Source: Pseudomonas guariconensis (GTDB lineage: Bacteria; Pseudomonadota; Gammaproteobacteria; Pseudomonadales; Pseudomonadaceae). From it: 64,000 bases of DNA. Made by a program: the position numbers and the translations under genes. The notes beneath the pieces are model-generated. The model worked only from the letters and a program-made list of their open reading frames with translations. It was not told the origin of the DNA and searched no databases. Location: positions 1 through 64,000 of the forward strand of contig NZ_FMYX01000016.1 of NCBI RefSeq assembly GCF_900102675.1, written 5' to 3'. Shown piece by piece: positions 43,131 to 51,282 of this stretch (position 1 is its first letter; each line of letters starts with the position of its first letter).

Positions 43131-44423
43131 ATGAACCAGACCGCCATCGCCCGTAGCTGGGTCGAGCACGCCAACGGGCACAGCGACTTCCCGTTGCAGA
43201 ACCTGCCCCTGGGCATCTTCAGCCGTCCAGGCCAGGCACCGCGTTGCGGCGTAGCCATCGGTGACGCGATCCTCGATCTGGAAGCCGTGCTGGGCGCCGG
43301 CCTGTTCGACGGCCAGGCCAAGGTCGCTGCCGAAGCCACCCGAGGCGGCGCGCTGAATGCGTTCTTCGCCCTGGGCCGTGAAGCCCGTGTGGCCTTGCGC
43401 GAGCGTTTGATGGTGCTGCTGGGCGAGCACAGCGAGCATCAAGCGGCCTTGAAGGCTGCCCTGTATCCGGCCAGCGATTGCCAACTGCACCTGCCTGCGA
43501 AGATCGGCGACTACACCGACTTCTACGTAGGCATCGAACACGCCAAGAACGTGGGCAAGCTGTTCCGCCCGGACAACCCGCTGCTGCCCAACTACAAATA
43601 CGTGCCGATCGGTTACCACGGCCGTGCCTCCACCATCCGTCCCTCTGGTACCGACGTGCGCCGTCCCAAGGGCCAGACCCTGCCGGCCGGGCAGACCGAA
43701 CCGAACTTCGGCCCGTGTGCGCGCCTGGACTACGAGCTGGAATTGGGCATCTGGATCGGCCAAGGCAACGACATGGGCCAGCCCATCCCGGTGAGCGACG
43801 CCGCTGAGCATGTGGCCGGCTACTGCCTGCTCAACGACTGGTCCGCGCGCGATATCCAGGCCTGGGAATACCAGCCACTGGGCCCGTTCCTGTCCAAGAG
43901 CTTCATCACCAGCATCTCGCCCTGGGTGGTTACCGCCGAAGCCCTCGAGCCGTTCCGTTGCGCCCAGGCGCCGCGTCCTGAAGGCGACCCGCAGCCCCTG
44001 TCCTACCTGCTGGACAAGCGTGACCAGGCCGCGGGTGCCTTCGATATCGAGCTGGAAGTGCTGTTGGTTACCGAGAAGATGCGCGAGCAGGGCCTGCCAG
44101 CCCATCGCCTGACCCTGAGCAACACCCGCAGCATGTACTGGACCGTGGCCCAGATGGTGGCTCACCACAGTGTCAACGGTTGCCAGTTGCAGCCGGGTGA
44201 CCTGTTCGGTTCGGGCACGCTGTCCGGCGCCACGCCCGGCTCGTTCGGCAGCCTTCTGGAGATCACCGAAGGTGGCAAGCATCCGGTGGAGCTGGCCAGC
44301 GGCGAGGTGCGCAAGTTCCTGGAGGACGGCGACGAGATCATCCTGCGTGCCCGCTGCATCCGTGACGGCGTGGCGAGCATCGGTTTCGGCGAATGCCGCG
44401 GCAAGATCATCTCGGCCAACTGA
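43131..44423 (+). CDS. fahA: Fumarylacetoacetase
   Basis: A 430-residue hydrolase that splits fumarylacetoacetate to fumarate and acetoacetate. Landmarks are DFYVGIEHAKNVGKLFRP, the metal/active region YHGRASTIRPSGTDVRRP, and LDYELELGIWIGQGN followed by NDWSARDIQAWEYQPLGPF. It lies 3 bp after hmgA and 12 bp before maiA, so it is in the same transcript. Confidence 0.96.
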   Translation: MNQTAIARSWVEHANGHSDFPLQNLPLGIFSRPGQAPRCGVAIGDAILDLEAVLGAGLFDGQAKVAAEATRGGALNAFFALGREARVALRERLMVLLGEHSEHQAALKAALYPASDCQLHLPAKIGDYTDFYVGIEHAKNVGKLFRPDNPLLPNYKYVPIGYHGRASTIRPSGTDVRRPKGQTLPAGQTEPNFGPCARLDYELELGIWIGQGNDMGQPIPVSDAAEHVAGYCLLNDWSARDIQAWEYQPLGPFLSKSFITSISPWVVTAEALEPFRCAQAPRPEGDPQPLSYLLDKRDQAAGAFDIELEVLLVTEKMREQGLPAHRLTLSNTRSMYWTVAQMVAHHSVNGCQLQPGDLFGSGTLSGATPGSFGSLLEITEGGKHPVELASGEVRKFLEDGDEIILRARCIRDGVASIGFGECRGKIISAN

Positions 44424-44435
44424 GAGGTCAGGGCG

Positions 44436-45068
44436 ATGGAGCTGTTCACCTATTACCGTTCCACTTCCTCGTATCGGGTACGCATCGCCTTGGCGCTCAA
44501 GGGGCTGGATTACCAGGCCCTGCCGGTCAACCTGCTCAAGGGCGAGCAGCGTGGGGCGCACTACCTGGCGCTCAACCCCCAGGGGCGAGTGCCCGCGCTG
44601 CGGACCGATGGCGGGGAGTTGCTGGTGCAGTCACCGGCGATCATCGAGTACCTCGAAGAGGTTTATCCACAACCTGCGCTGTTGCCGGCCAGTGCCGAGT
44701 CTCGGGCCAAAGTGCGGGGTGTGGCGGCGATCATCGGCTGCGACGTCCACCCGCTGCACAACGTCAGCGTGCTCAACCAGTTGCGTCAGTTGGGCCATGA
44801 CGATACCCAGGTCAACCAGTGGATCGCCCACTGGATCGGCCAGGGCCTGGCGGCGGTGGAACAATTGATCGGTGATCGAGGCTTCTGCTTCGGTGACGAG
44901 CCGGGGTTGGCAGATGTCTACCTGATCCCTCAGCTCTACGCCGCCGAGCGATTCAATGTCGACCTCAGCGGCTATCCACGCATCGCTCGCGTGGCTGCTT
45001 TGGCACAGGCACATCCGGCCTTCGCCAAGGCGCATCCCTCCTGCCAGCCGGACACCCCGGCTCAGTGA
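44436..45068 (+). CDS. maiA: Maleylacetoacetate isomerase (zeta-class GST)
   Basis: A 210-residue glutathione S-transferase fold. The zeta-class glutathione motif appears as YRSTSSYRVRIALALKG at residues 5-21. VQSPAIIEYLEE (glutathione gamma-glutamyl site) and DVYLIPQLYAAERFNVDL follow. It isomerises maleylacetoacetate to fumarylacetoacetate. Last gene of the hmg operon; its stop overlaps the end of the convergent SirB1-like gene by 7 bases. Confidence 0.94.
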   Translation: MELFTYYRSTSSYRVRIALALKGLDYQALPVNLLKGEQRGAHYLALNPQGRVPALRTDGGELLVQSPAIIEYLEEVYPQPALLPASAESRAKVRGVAAIIGCDVHPLHNVSVLNQLRQLGHDDTQVNQWIAHWIGQGLAAVEQLIGDRGFCFGDEPGLADVYLIPQLYAAERFNVDLSGYPRIARVAALAQAHPAFAKAHPSCQPDTPAQ

Positions 45069-45868
45069 ATCGAACGCTTGGTCGACGGGAGTTGGCCAAG
45101 CCGTTCGCTCAATTTCAGACGCTGGATCGGGTCGTCGGTCAGCAGCAAGGCGTGCTCCAAGTCATAGCGCTCGGCCTGGGGGCAATCCAGGTGCTGGTAG
45201 AGCGTGGCGCGGGCCAGGTAGTCGCTTGCCAGTACCGGGCCTAGTTGCATCACCCGTTCGGCGTCGATCAAGGCGGCCAGGTCGTTTTCGTTGCTGCTGT
45301 GCAGATGACGCAGGTTGCGCGACAGGCGCTGGAGCATCTGCATGGGGGCTGCGCTGTGCATGTGCTCGGCGCTCAACGGCATATGGGGACCGAACTGGCG
45401 GGCCAGCAGTTCTCGGCAGTCGGCGGGGTACAACCGTCGCCCGCCACAGGGATCGAGCAAATGGTCGGCCCCGGGCACACGCAGCAGGAAGTGGCCGGGG
45501 AAGTTCACGCCCTCCAGGGGGATCGATAGGCGTCGCGCCAGTTCCAGGGCGAGGATGGCCAGGGTCAACGGCTGGCCGCGGCGGCGCTGCAAGACTTTGT
45601 CCATCAACGCCACCTGGGGTCGCAACGGATGGTATTCATCCTGCGCGAAACCCAGGGCATTGAGTTGACGCAGCAGGGGCTGGGCCAGCTCGTGGAGCGG
45701 CAGCATTGGCAGGTTGGCGCTGATTTCTCGCTGCAAGTCGTGCACTTGGGCGAGGCTCGCCGCCGGGTCCACCGTCCGGTCGTGCTCGGCCGCTATCCAC
45801 AGCGTTGCTTCCAGCAGGGCGACAGGCTCGCGATCCAGGCAGGCCAGGCAGGCTTGACGTGGGTTCAT
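45062..45868 (-). CDS. SirB1-family transglutaminase-like protein
   Basis: A 268-residue protein. N-terminal helical region, then a transglutaminase-like core around LMDKVLQRRRGQPLTLAILALELARRL and GVNFPGHFLLRVPG, with TPR-like helices at the C-terminus (ARATLYQHLDCPQAERYDLEHAL). The catalytic cysteine of true transglutaminases is not visible, as usual in this family. Start ATG 45868 (MNPRQACLACLDRE). Function unknown. Confidence 0.82.
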   Translation of the reverse strand: MNPRQACLACLDREPVALLEATLWIAAEHDRTVDPAASLAQVHDLQREISANLPMLPLHELAQPLLRQLNALGFAQDEYHPLRPQVALMDKVLQRRRGQPLTLAILALELARRLSIPLEGVNFPGHFLLRVPGADHLLDPCGGRRLYPADCRELLARQFGPHMPLSAEHMHSAAPMQMLQRLSRNLRHLHSSNENDLAALIDAERVMQLGPVLASDYLARATLYQHLDCPQAERYDLEHALLLTDDPIQRLKLSERLGQLPSTKRSIH

Positions 45869-45992
45869 GGGCACTCTCCGCATACGCTTATCTTTTAGCC
45901 TTGGCGCGTGCTTTCGTCCAGTGGTCCGCCAGAGGCTCGGAGCCTGGCGGCCTGCCTATACTGGAAGGAGCACCTCTCGGGGGAGCCCGTTG

Positions 45993-47012
45993 ATGTTCGC
46001 GCTCATGCAAAGCACCCGCACCCAGTCCTTGCACCTGTGCATCGACCCGCCGACAGGCCTCAAGGCCGTCGTGGTCATTCATAGCGAGCAGTTGGGCCCG
46101 GCCATGGGCGGCTGTCGCTATCTACCCTATGCCGATGATGAAAGTGCCATGACCGACGCCATCCGTCTGGCCCAGGGCATGAGCTACAAGGCGGCATTGG
46201 CGGGCCTGCCTTTGGGGGGCGGCAAAGCGGTGATCGTGCGCAATCCGCATGTGGAAAACCGCGCCGCGCTGTTCGAAGCATTCGGCCGGTTCATCGATAC
46301 CCTGCAGGGGCGCTTCATCACCGCCGTGGACAGCGGCACCTCCACCCTGGACATGGACTGCATCGCCCAGACCACACCCCATGTCACCAGCACCACAGCC
46401 TCAGGCGACCCGTCGCCGCATGCCGCGATGGGTGTGTTCGCGGGCATTCGCGCCACGTCCATGGCGCGTCTGGGCAGCGATAACCTGGAGGGGCTGCGCA
46501 TCGCTGTGCAAGGCTTGGGCAATGTCGGCTATGCCTTGGCCGAACAGTTGCACGCGGCGGGCGCGGAATTATTGGTCAGCGACCTGGATCCTGGACGCGT
46601 GCGCCTGGCCGTGGAGCAATTGGGGGCACATCCTGTGACCAACGACGCGCTGATCAGCACTCCCTGCGACATCTTTGCCCCCTGTGGCGTCGGGCCGGTG
46701 CTCAATGGCCAGAGCGTGATGCAGTTGCGCTGCGCTGCCGTGGCAGGCGCGGCGAACAACCAGCTCACTACGCTGCAAGTGGCGGATCAGCTGGAAAATC
46801 GCGGCATCCTCTATGCGCCGGACTACGTGATCAATGCCGGTGGCCTGATCTATGTGGCCCTGACCCACCGGGGCGAGGACCTGGGCACCATCACCGCACA
46901 CCTGGCGCGCATTCCCACGCGGCTGACCGAAGTGTTTGCCCATGCCCAGGCGGAGAAGCGTTCGCCAGCGCGGGTGGCGCAGATGCTGGCGGAGCGGTTG
47001 CTCTACGGATGA
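45993..47012 (+). CDS. Leu/Phe/Val dehydrogenase family protein
   Basis: A 339-residue Glu/Leu/Phe/Val-dehydrogenase superfamily enzyme. The substrate loop contains GPAMGGCRYLPY and the catalytic lysine in PLGGGKAVIV (near residue 75). The NAD domain starts at VQGLGNVGYALAEQL (near 175). It deaminates branched-chain or aromatic amino acids oxidatively. It sits next to the homogentisate genes, consistent with tyrosine/phenylalanine or branched-chain catabolism, though it is a separate transcript. ATG 45993 follows GGGGGAGCCCGTTG. Confidence 0.87.
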   Translation: MFALMQSTRTQSLHLCIDPPTGLKAVVVIHSEQLGPAMGGCRYLPYADDESAMTDAIRLAQGMSYKAALAGLPLGGGKAVIVRNPHVENRAALFEAFGRFIDTLQGRFITAVDSGTSTLDMDCIAQTTPHVTSTTASGDPSPHAAMGVFAGIRATSMARLGSDNLEGLRIAVQGLGNVGYALAEQLHAAGAELLVSDLDPGRVRLAVEQLGAHPVTNDALISTPCDIFAPCGVGPVLNGQSVMQLRCAAVAGAANNQLTTLQVADQLENRGILYAPDYVINAGGLIYVALTHRGEDLGTITAHLARIPTRLTEVFAHAQAEKRSPARVAQMLAERLLYG

Positions 47013-47019
47013 GCCTGGG

Positions 47020-47280
47020 TCATTCAGCCTGATTCTCAAGCAGCTCGGCCAAGGCATCCGGCTGGTTCTTGAAGGCCCGGGCGAACACGTCGCGGTTCTT
47101 GGCCATGTAGATGCCGGCTTCCTCGACTTGCTGTTCGCTCAACGATGGCACGGCCTTTTGCAACACCTCGGCCAGGCGCTCGGCCAGTTCGAGCATTTTG
47201 TCGTGACGGTCTGCTTCGGCCTTATCCATGAACAAGCGCTCCGGGTCGCGGCTGCTGCGGTACACCACTTCGACGGCCAT
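47020..47280 (-). CDS. yebG: YebG-family SOS-induced protein
   Basis: An 86-residue protein (AVEVVYRSSRDPERLFMDKAEADRHDKMLELAERL...) of the DNA-damage-inducible YebG family, probably DNA-binding. A perfect LexA box lies 42 bp upstream of the start, confirming SOS control by sequence. Monocistronic. Confidence 0.92.
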   Translation of the reverse strand: MAVEVVYRSSRDPERLFMDKAEADRHDKMLELAERLAEVLQKAVPSLSEQQVEEAGIYMAKNRDVFARAFKNQPDALAELLENQAE

Positions 47281-47321
47281 TCATCACCTCTGTGCCTTTT
47301 GCTGTTGGGGTTATGGGTTAA

Positions 47322-47337
47322 CTGTATTTATATACAG
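47322..47337. promoter_or_regulatory. LexA (SOS) box
   Basis: CTGTATTTATATACAG matches CTGT-N8-ACAG exactly and is upstream of yebG. Confidence 0.92.
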
Positions 47338-47519
47338 TACTCGCTCCAGCCACCGTGATGCAACTCAAGTGATGGCCTTTTCCCTTCAGAGCCTAGCCCA
47401 CAGGTGTCTTGCGGCAATTGGTCGCCTTCCAAGGCAAAGGCCTGGCCTTTTTACTGCATGCACAAGCGTCACAGAGGTGACGCATCATCCTTCAGCTCGT
47501 ATCGGGGAAAACGAACATC

Positions 47520-47990
47520 GTGAACATCAAATGGGCAGAAAAACTACGCAAGGGCCTGCATGGCTCGGCGGACTCGCTGGGCAACCTGTGCGTCGAGGCG
47601 TTCCACTACCTGGCGTTGTTCGGCATCGGCGCCATCACTGCCTATGCGGCGGTGGTGACCTTCCTGGACATGCTGGGCAAAGGTGGGGTCAGCGTCGATG
47701 ACATCCTGCTGCTGTTCATCTACTTGGAGCTGGGGGCGATGGTCGGTATCTATTTCAAGACCAACCACATGCCGATCCGCTTCCTGCTGTATGTGGCGAT
47801 CACCGCGCTGACCCGTCTGCTGATCGGCGATGTCTCGCACCACAAAGCGCCAGACGTCGGGCTGCTGTATCTGTGCGGCGGCATCCTGCTGCTGGCGTTT
47901 TCGATTCTTGTGGTGCGCTACGCCTCGTACCGCTATCCGTCCACCAAGGTGCTCGATGCCAATGGCAAAGAGGTCGAGGACGGCAAGTAG
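47520..47990 (+). CDS. psiE: PsiE-family phosphate-starvation membrane protein
   Basis: A 156-residue protein with four membrane helices (FHYLALFGIGAITAYAAVVTFLDML; ILLLFIYLELGAMVGIYF; FLLYVAITALTRLLIG; LLYLCGGILLLAFSILVVRYASY). Start is GTG 47520. The last ~42 codons lie inside a 144-bp direct repeat duplicated at 49047-49190. The gene itself is intact. Confidence 0.9.
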   Translation: MNIKWAEKLRKGLHGSADSLGNLCVEAFHYLALFGIGAITAYAAVVTFLDMLGKGGVSVDDILLLFIYLELGAMVGIYFKTNHMPIRFLLYVAITALTRLLIGDVSHHKAPDVGLLYLCGGILLLAFSILVVRYASYRYPSTKVLDANGKEVEDGK

Positions 47991-48008
47991 GGGTCAGTTG
48001 GCCAGGCC
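47865..48008. repeat. 144-bp direct repeat, copy A (psiE 3' end)
   Basis: It contains the last ~125 bp of psiE plus 18 bp beyond the stop. It matches 49047-49190 with three mismatches seen. The two copies flank a 1,038-bp insert. Confidence 0.93.
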
Positions 48009-48072
48009 TGGGCCATGCTGTTGTTGCTCGGTTGCGAACCCGGCGCTGAACGGGTTGAAGAGTAGCCGTGTC

Positions 48073-48214
48073 CCCAGGGATATGAAGTGTATTTGCGCAA
48101 AGGCCAGACTAGGCGAAACGGGGTCAGAAAGCGAAGTGCGCTGGAGTGCATGAGCATTCCGAGCCCCGTTTAAACGTAGTATGGGCGAGTGCGGATACAT
48201 TCCGTACAGAGTCT
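48073..48214. mobile_element. MITE-like segment related to the one at 15965
   Basis: It shares ordered blocks with the 155-bp MITE: AAGGYCAG...AGGCGAAA, TGAGYATTCCGAG and GTTTNAACG. Its possible ends (ATGAAGTGTATTTGCGC and, in reverse, GGAATGTATCCGCAC) pair only partly. Boundaries are uncertain. Confidence 0.4.
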
Positions 48215-48249
48215 AGGTGTTCAAGATGTGCAGCTGGGGAACATTGAGT

Positions 48250-48552
48250 TCACTGTCGTGACAAGTATCGTCTTGGACTGTCTTTGCTCGGCAGACAAAA
48301 TATTTGAAGCAGGGCGCTTATGAACGCGATCCAGCGGATTATATAGTCACCTCCCAAAAAATCTCGGGAGGGTAGATAGAATAAAACATAGCCATAACGG
48401 GCTACGCTGAGTTGGGTCGCTCCCCAGAGTATAAGTGGTGCAAGAAAAATTAAAAATACTCCAGGGGTAAGACGTGATCCGGAAATTATTTTTGATGTCG
48501 AGTGGAAGGCCAAGAAGGCTATCAGGGAGATCAGTAGGTATAAGGCCTCCAT
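48250..48552 (-). CDS. Small membrane protein, candidate immunity gene
   Basis: A 100-residue product (MEALYLLISLIAFLAFHS...) with three hydrophobic helices and no recognised family. It starts 10 bp after the stop of the toxin-like fragment on the same strand, the usual position of an immunity gene. Low GC relative to psiE. The longer frame upstream overlaps the toxin tail and is less likely. Confidence 0.5.
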   Translation of the reverse strand: MEALYLLISLIAFLAFHSTSKIISGSRLTPGVFLIFLAPLILWGATQLSVARYGYVLFYLPSRDFLGGDYIIRWIAFISALLQIFCLPSKDSPRRYLSRQ

Positions 48553-48562
48553 CAGTAACGGG

Positions 48563-49046
48563 TTACTGGTCACCGCTTTGACTCTCCATATATAAGGCGT
48601 TGAGGGTGGCGGTGTCGGAGATGGCTTCAAATGCTAATGCCGCTTTGCTTGATTTCTCATATCCTCGAACATAATCGCTGCGTACATACCTAAATAAACG
48701 CCATGCATCTGGTTTCAATATCAGCTTACTAAGGCTGTAGGCCGAAAGAGCCAAGTCGACGGAACCATAAGCCATATTTCCTTCCAAGGCGCCTGCTCCC
48801 ACTCTTTTTGCAGCCTGTTGGTAAGCCTTCCTCACTGAGCACAATCTGAGCGACCGGCCGATAAATTGCCTCTATTTCATACATATTATTGGACATTCTG
48901 CCGTGCCCCAGCGATACGAAACTTCTGGCATAGACTGAGAAATAGTCATCGGTTTTTTTATTGCACGCAGGCGTACCGGCTCTCCGGGATCTAGTAATCG
49001 CCTGATGCTAGATAGCGTATTGGGGTGCGTTGCGCGGAAGCCGCAT
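48563..49046 (-). pseudogene. Polymorphic-toxin C-terminal fragment, DUF4225-like
   Basis: Three frames joined give a toxin-tip sequence. The first is RRLLDPGEPVRLRAIKK, up to a run of seven A on the minus strand (48953-48959). The second is DDYFSVYARSFVSLGHGRMS and NNMYEIEAIYRPVAQIVLSE. The third, from about 48840, has AYGSVDLALSAYSLSK and KPDAWRLFRYVRSDYVRGYE. The last part matches the DUF4225 pattern. Two frameshifts and the missing N-terminus make it non-functional. Its upstream edge is exactly the second psiE repeat. Confidence 0.6.
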
Positions 49047-49190
49047 CTGTACCTGTGCGGCGGCATCCTGCTGCTGGCGTTTTGGATTCTTGTGGTGCGC
49101 TACGCCTCGTACCGCTATCCGTCCACCAAGGTGCTCGATGCCGATGGCAAAGAGGTCGAGGACGGCAAGTAGGGGTCAGTTGGCCAGGCC
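49047..49190. repeat. 144-bp direct repeat, copy B
   Basis: A second copy of the psiE 3' end, including the stop and downstream 18 bp, on the far side of the toxin cassette. The DUF3509 gene ends inside it. Confidence 0.93.
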
Positions 49191-49478
49191 GGCGGCGGGG
49201 AAGCGGCGTGGTGTCTGGTGGGGGGCTTGGGTGAGGGCGGCCAGGACCTCCAGCGGGTTCTGGCCCAGTTCGATGGCCAGCCCCAGGCGGATGCTGTCGA
49301 TCACCCGCTGCAGACGCTGCGGGTCATTGCGCTGGGCGGCGGTGATCAGGCGTTTGGCGACCACACCGCTGTCGTCGGAGAGGGTGAGCATGATGCTGCC
49401 GTCCAGGCGTTCGATGCTCAGGTTGACCCGGTACTCGGGGGCGAAGGCGTCGCTGATCTGGTCGAATGGATTGTGCAT
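49176..49478 (-). CDS. DUF3509 protein
   Basis: A 100-residue Pseudomonas-typical small protein (MHNPFDQISDAFAPEYRVNLS..., RVIDSIRLGLAIELGQNP). Function unknown. Its last codons (AGLAN) lie in repeat copy B; repeat copy A at 48000 encodes the same ending (PGLAN) without the rest of the gene. This shows that psiE and this gene were originally convergent neighbours. Confidence 0.8.
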   Translation of the reverse strand: MHNPFDQISDAFAPEYRVNLSIERLDGSIMLTLSDDSGVVAKRLITAAQRNDPQRLQRVIDSIRLGLAIELGQNPLEVLAALTQAPHQTPRRFPAAGLAN

Positions 49479-49561
49479 GGTCGGGCGGTCTGCAATGAAT
49501 GACTGCAGAGGTTGACCGACTGAGCGCGCGGTTGGTTCAGGGCCATTGATCGGTGGACATG

Positions 49562-49587
49562 AAAACGCCCGACAAAGCCGGGCGTTC
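49562..49587 (-). terminator. Terminator of the HPF-family gene
   Basis: On the minus strand, AACGCCCG-GCTTTGT-CGGGCGTT is followed by TTC. It lies 18 bp after the HPF-family stop. Confidence 0.75.
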
Positions 49588-49604
49588 TTTGTCGATCGCG
49601 GGGT

Positions 49605-49952
49605 TCAGGCTTCAGGGTCGCTCATCTGAAGTACCCCACGTTTGCTGCGCAACTTGCCGTAGAAGTGCTCCAGCGCGTTGTTCAGCTTGCTGGCGGCGCC
49701 ATCCACAGCCTGGTCCAGGGACGTGGCGGTGTGGGTCACGGAAATCGGTTGATGGCCTTTCGGGCGAGCCTCCATCTGGCAGCGTTTGTCATGTGGGCCG
49801 GGCTTGGCGCCGTTCTCGTCACGCAGGTGGACCTCGATGCGGGTGAGGTCGTCCTCGTAGCGTTCGAGCGTGCTTTCAAGCGTGCTGCGAACCCACTCGT
49901 TGAGCCGGATGTTGCCTTCGATGTGATTGCTGCTGTTGACCTGGATTTGCAT
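49605..49952 (-). CDS. HPF/RaiA-family ribosome-associated protein
   Basis: A 115-residue protein with the sigma-54-modulation/HPF fold (MQIQVNSSNHIEGNIRLNEWVRSTLESTLERYEDDLTRIEVHLRDENG). It lacks the long-HPF C-terminal domain. It probably binds the ribosome in stress or stationary phase. It differs from the canonical hpf next to rpoN, so it is an additional paralogue. Monocistronic with its own terminator. Confidence 0.83.
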   Translation of the reverse strand: MQIQVNSSNHIEGNIRLNEWVRSTLESTLERYEDDLTRIEVHLRDENGAKPGPHDKRCQMEARPKGHQPISVTHTATSLDQAVDGAASKLNNALEHFYGKLRSKRGVLQMSDPEA

Positions 49953-50161
49953 GATTCAATCCTTATTCAGCTTGCTCGCAAGAGACGCGCCTAGGCCTTT
50001 GAGGCCCTTGGAATTTCTTCGCCTCTTGACCCTAAAGTCAGCCAACGGCGAAACGAAATCAAGCCCCTTTAGAAAATAAATTTTCTGTTGCAAATCGGCC
50101 TTGGCAAACCGCCGAAACATGCTTCTGGTGCTGATGCGCCCGGCGAACGTGCGCTCGTCGC

Positions 50162-51037
50162 TCAGCCGGAGAAGGCCGCCCGGTAGTCCCCGGGCGTCGC
50201 GCCCAGGGCCTGGCGGAAGCGGTTGCTGAAGTGGCTGGCGCTGGCGAATCCACATAGCAGGGCCACCTGGCCCAGCGGCAACTGGCCCAGGCGCAACAGC
50301 TGGCAGGCGCGGTTGAGGCGGCGGGCCAGCAGGTACTGGTGCGGCGGCAGGCCGAAGCTTGTACGGAACATGCGGGCGAAGTGGTATTCGGACAGGTTGC
50401 AGCGCACGGCCAGCTCGCCCAGGGTGATGGGTTGGTCCAGGTGCGCTTCGATGTACTCCACCAACTGCCGGCGCTGGTGCGGTGCCAGGCCGCCCTTCAG
50501 GCGCAGGCCCTGGCGCAGACCTGCCTGGCTGAGCACGGCGTGGTCGACAATTTCGTGGGCCAGGCTACTGGCCAAGAGACGCTCGCCGGGTTCGTCCCAG
50601 TCCAGGGTCACCAGTTGGCGGAAGCGTCGGGCCTGTTGCGGATCATCGAGGAAGGTCGCCTCTTGCAGCTGCATTTCCCGCGGTTCGCGGTCGAGCAGGT
50701 GCAGGCAACCCAGGGCGAACTGGGCCTCGCTGATGTAGAGGTGGGCCAGGCGGATGTGCCCATTGACCACCCAGTTGGACTCGTGACCTGCGGGCATGAT
50801 GCACAGTTTGTCCGGCGCGCCCTTGTCGGCCGGGCGCTGACGTCGGAAGGTGCCGGTGCCGTCGGCGATGTAGCACGACAGGGTATGGTGGCTCGGCGCC
50901 TGGTAGTCGCGGGCATCGTCGCGATTGCTCCACACTGCTGCAGCAAGGCCGTCGCCCAGGTGCGCGCTCAGCTCCAGGCGGGCATTGGGGGAGGCGTGCA
51001 TGGCGTTGAAAACTTGCAATTGGGTCAGTGGGGTCAT
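50162..51037 (-). CDS. AraC-family transcriptional regulator
   Basis: A 291-residue regulator: N-terminal cupin-like sensor and a C-terminal AraC double HTH (ITLGELAVRCNLSEYHFARMFRTSFGLPPHQYL and GQVALLCGFASASHFSNRFRQALGATPGDYR). Start ATG 51037 with GAGGAA upstream. It is divergent from a DMT exporter gene, its probable target. Confidence 0.87.
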   Translation of the reverse strand: MTPLTQLQVFNAMHASPNARLELSAHLGDGLAAAVWSNRDDARDYQAPSHHTLSCYIADGTGTFRRQRPADKGAPDKLCIMPAGHESNWVVNGHIRLAHLYISEAQFALGCLHLLDREPREMQLQEATFLDDPQQARRFRQLVTLDWDEPGERLLASSLAHEIVDHAVLSQAGLRQGLRLKGGLAPHQRRQLVEYIEAHLDQPITLGELAVRCNLSEYHFARMFRTSFGLPPHQYLLARRLNRACQLLRLGQLPLGQVALLCGFASASHFSNRFRQALGATPGDYRAAFSG

Positions 51038-51282
51038 CGGCGATTCCTCGTGTTGCCATCCTACTGCGTGGCGTTCGGGCTGACAGCCCCGGGGATGGCA
51101 AATGCGCAAGTTTGTGCAAGCGCAGGCATCGGCGGCGGGTGGAGACTGGAGATCACGACGAGGGCTGGGCCCTCGATCACAGGCTTCGCCTGCAGGTGCC
51201 ACTGAGCCTTGTGGGCGCTGGCGAAGCCTGCGATGGGCTGCAACGCAGCCCCAGCTCTTGTGACCGCCACGGAAGTCCTGCC

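Noticed and set aside
42699..44561. 620-codon minus-strand open frame opposite hmgA/fahA
   Set aside because: It runs antisense across two fully recognisable enzymes and has low-complexity composition.
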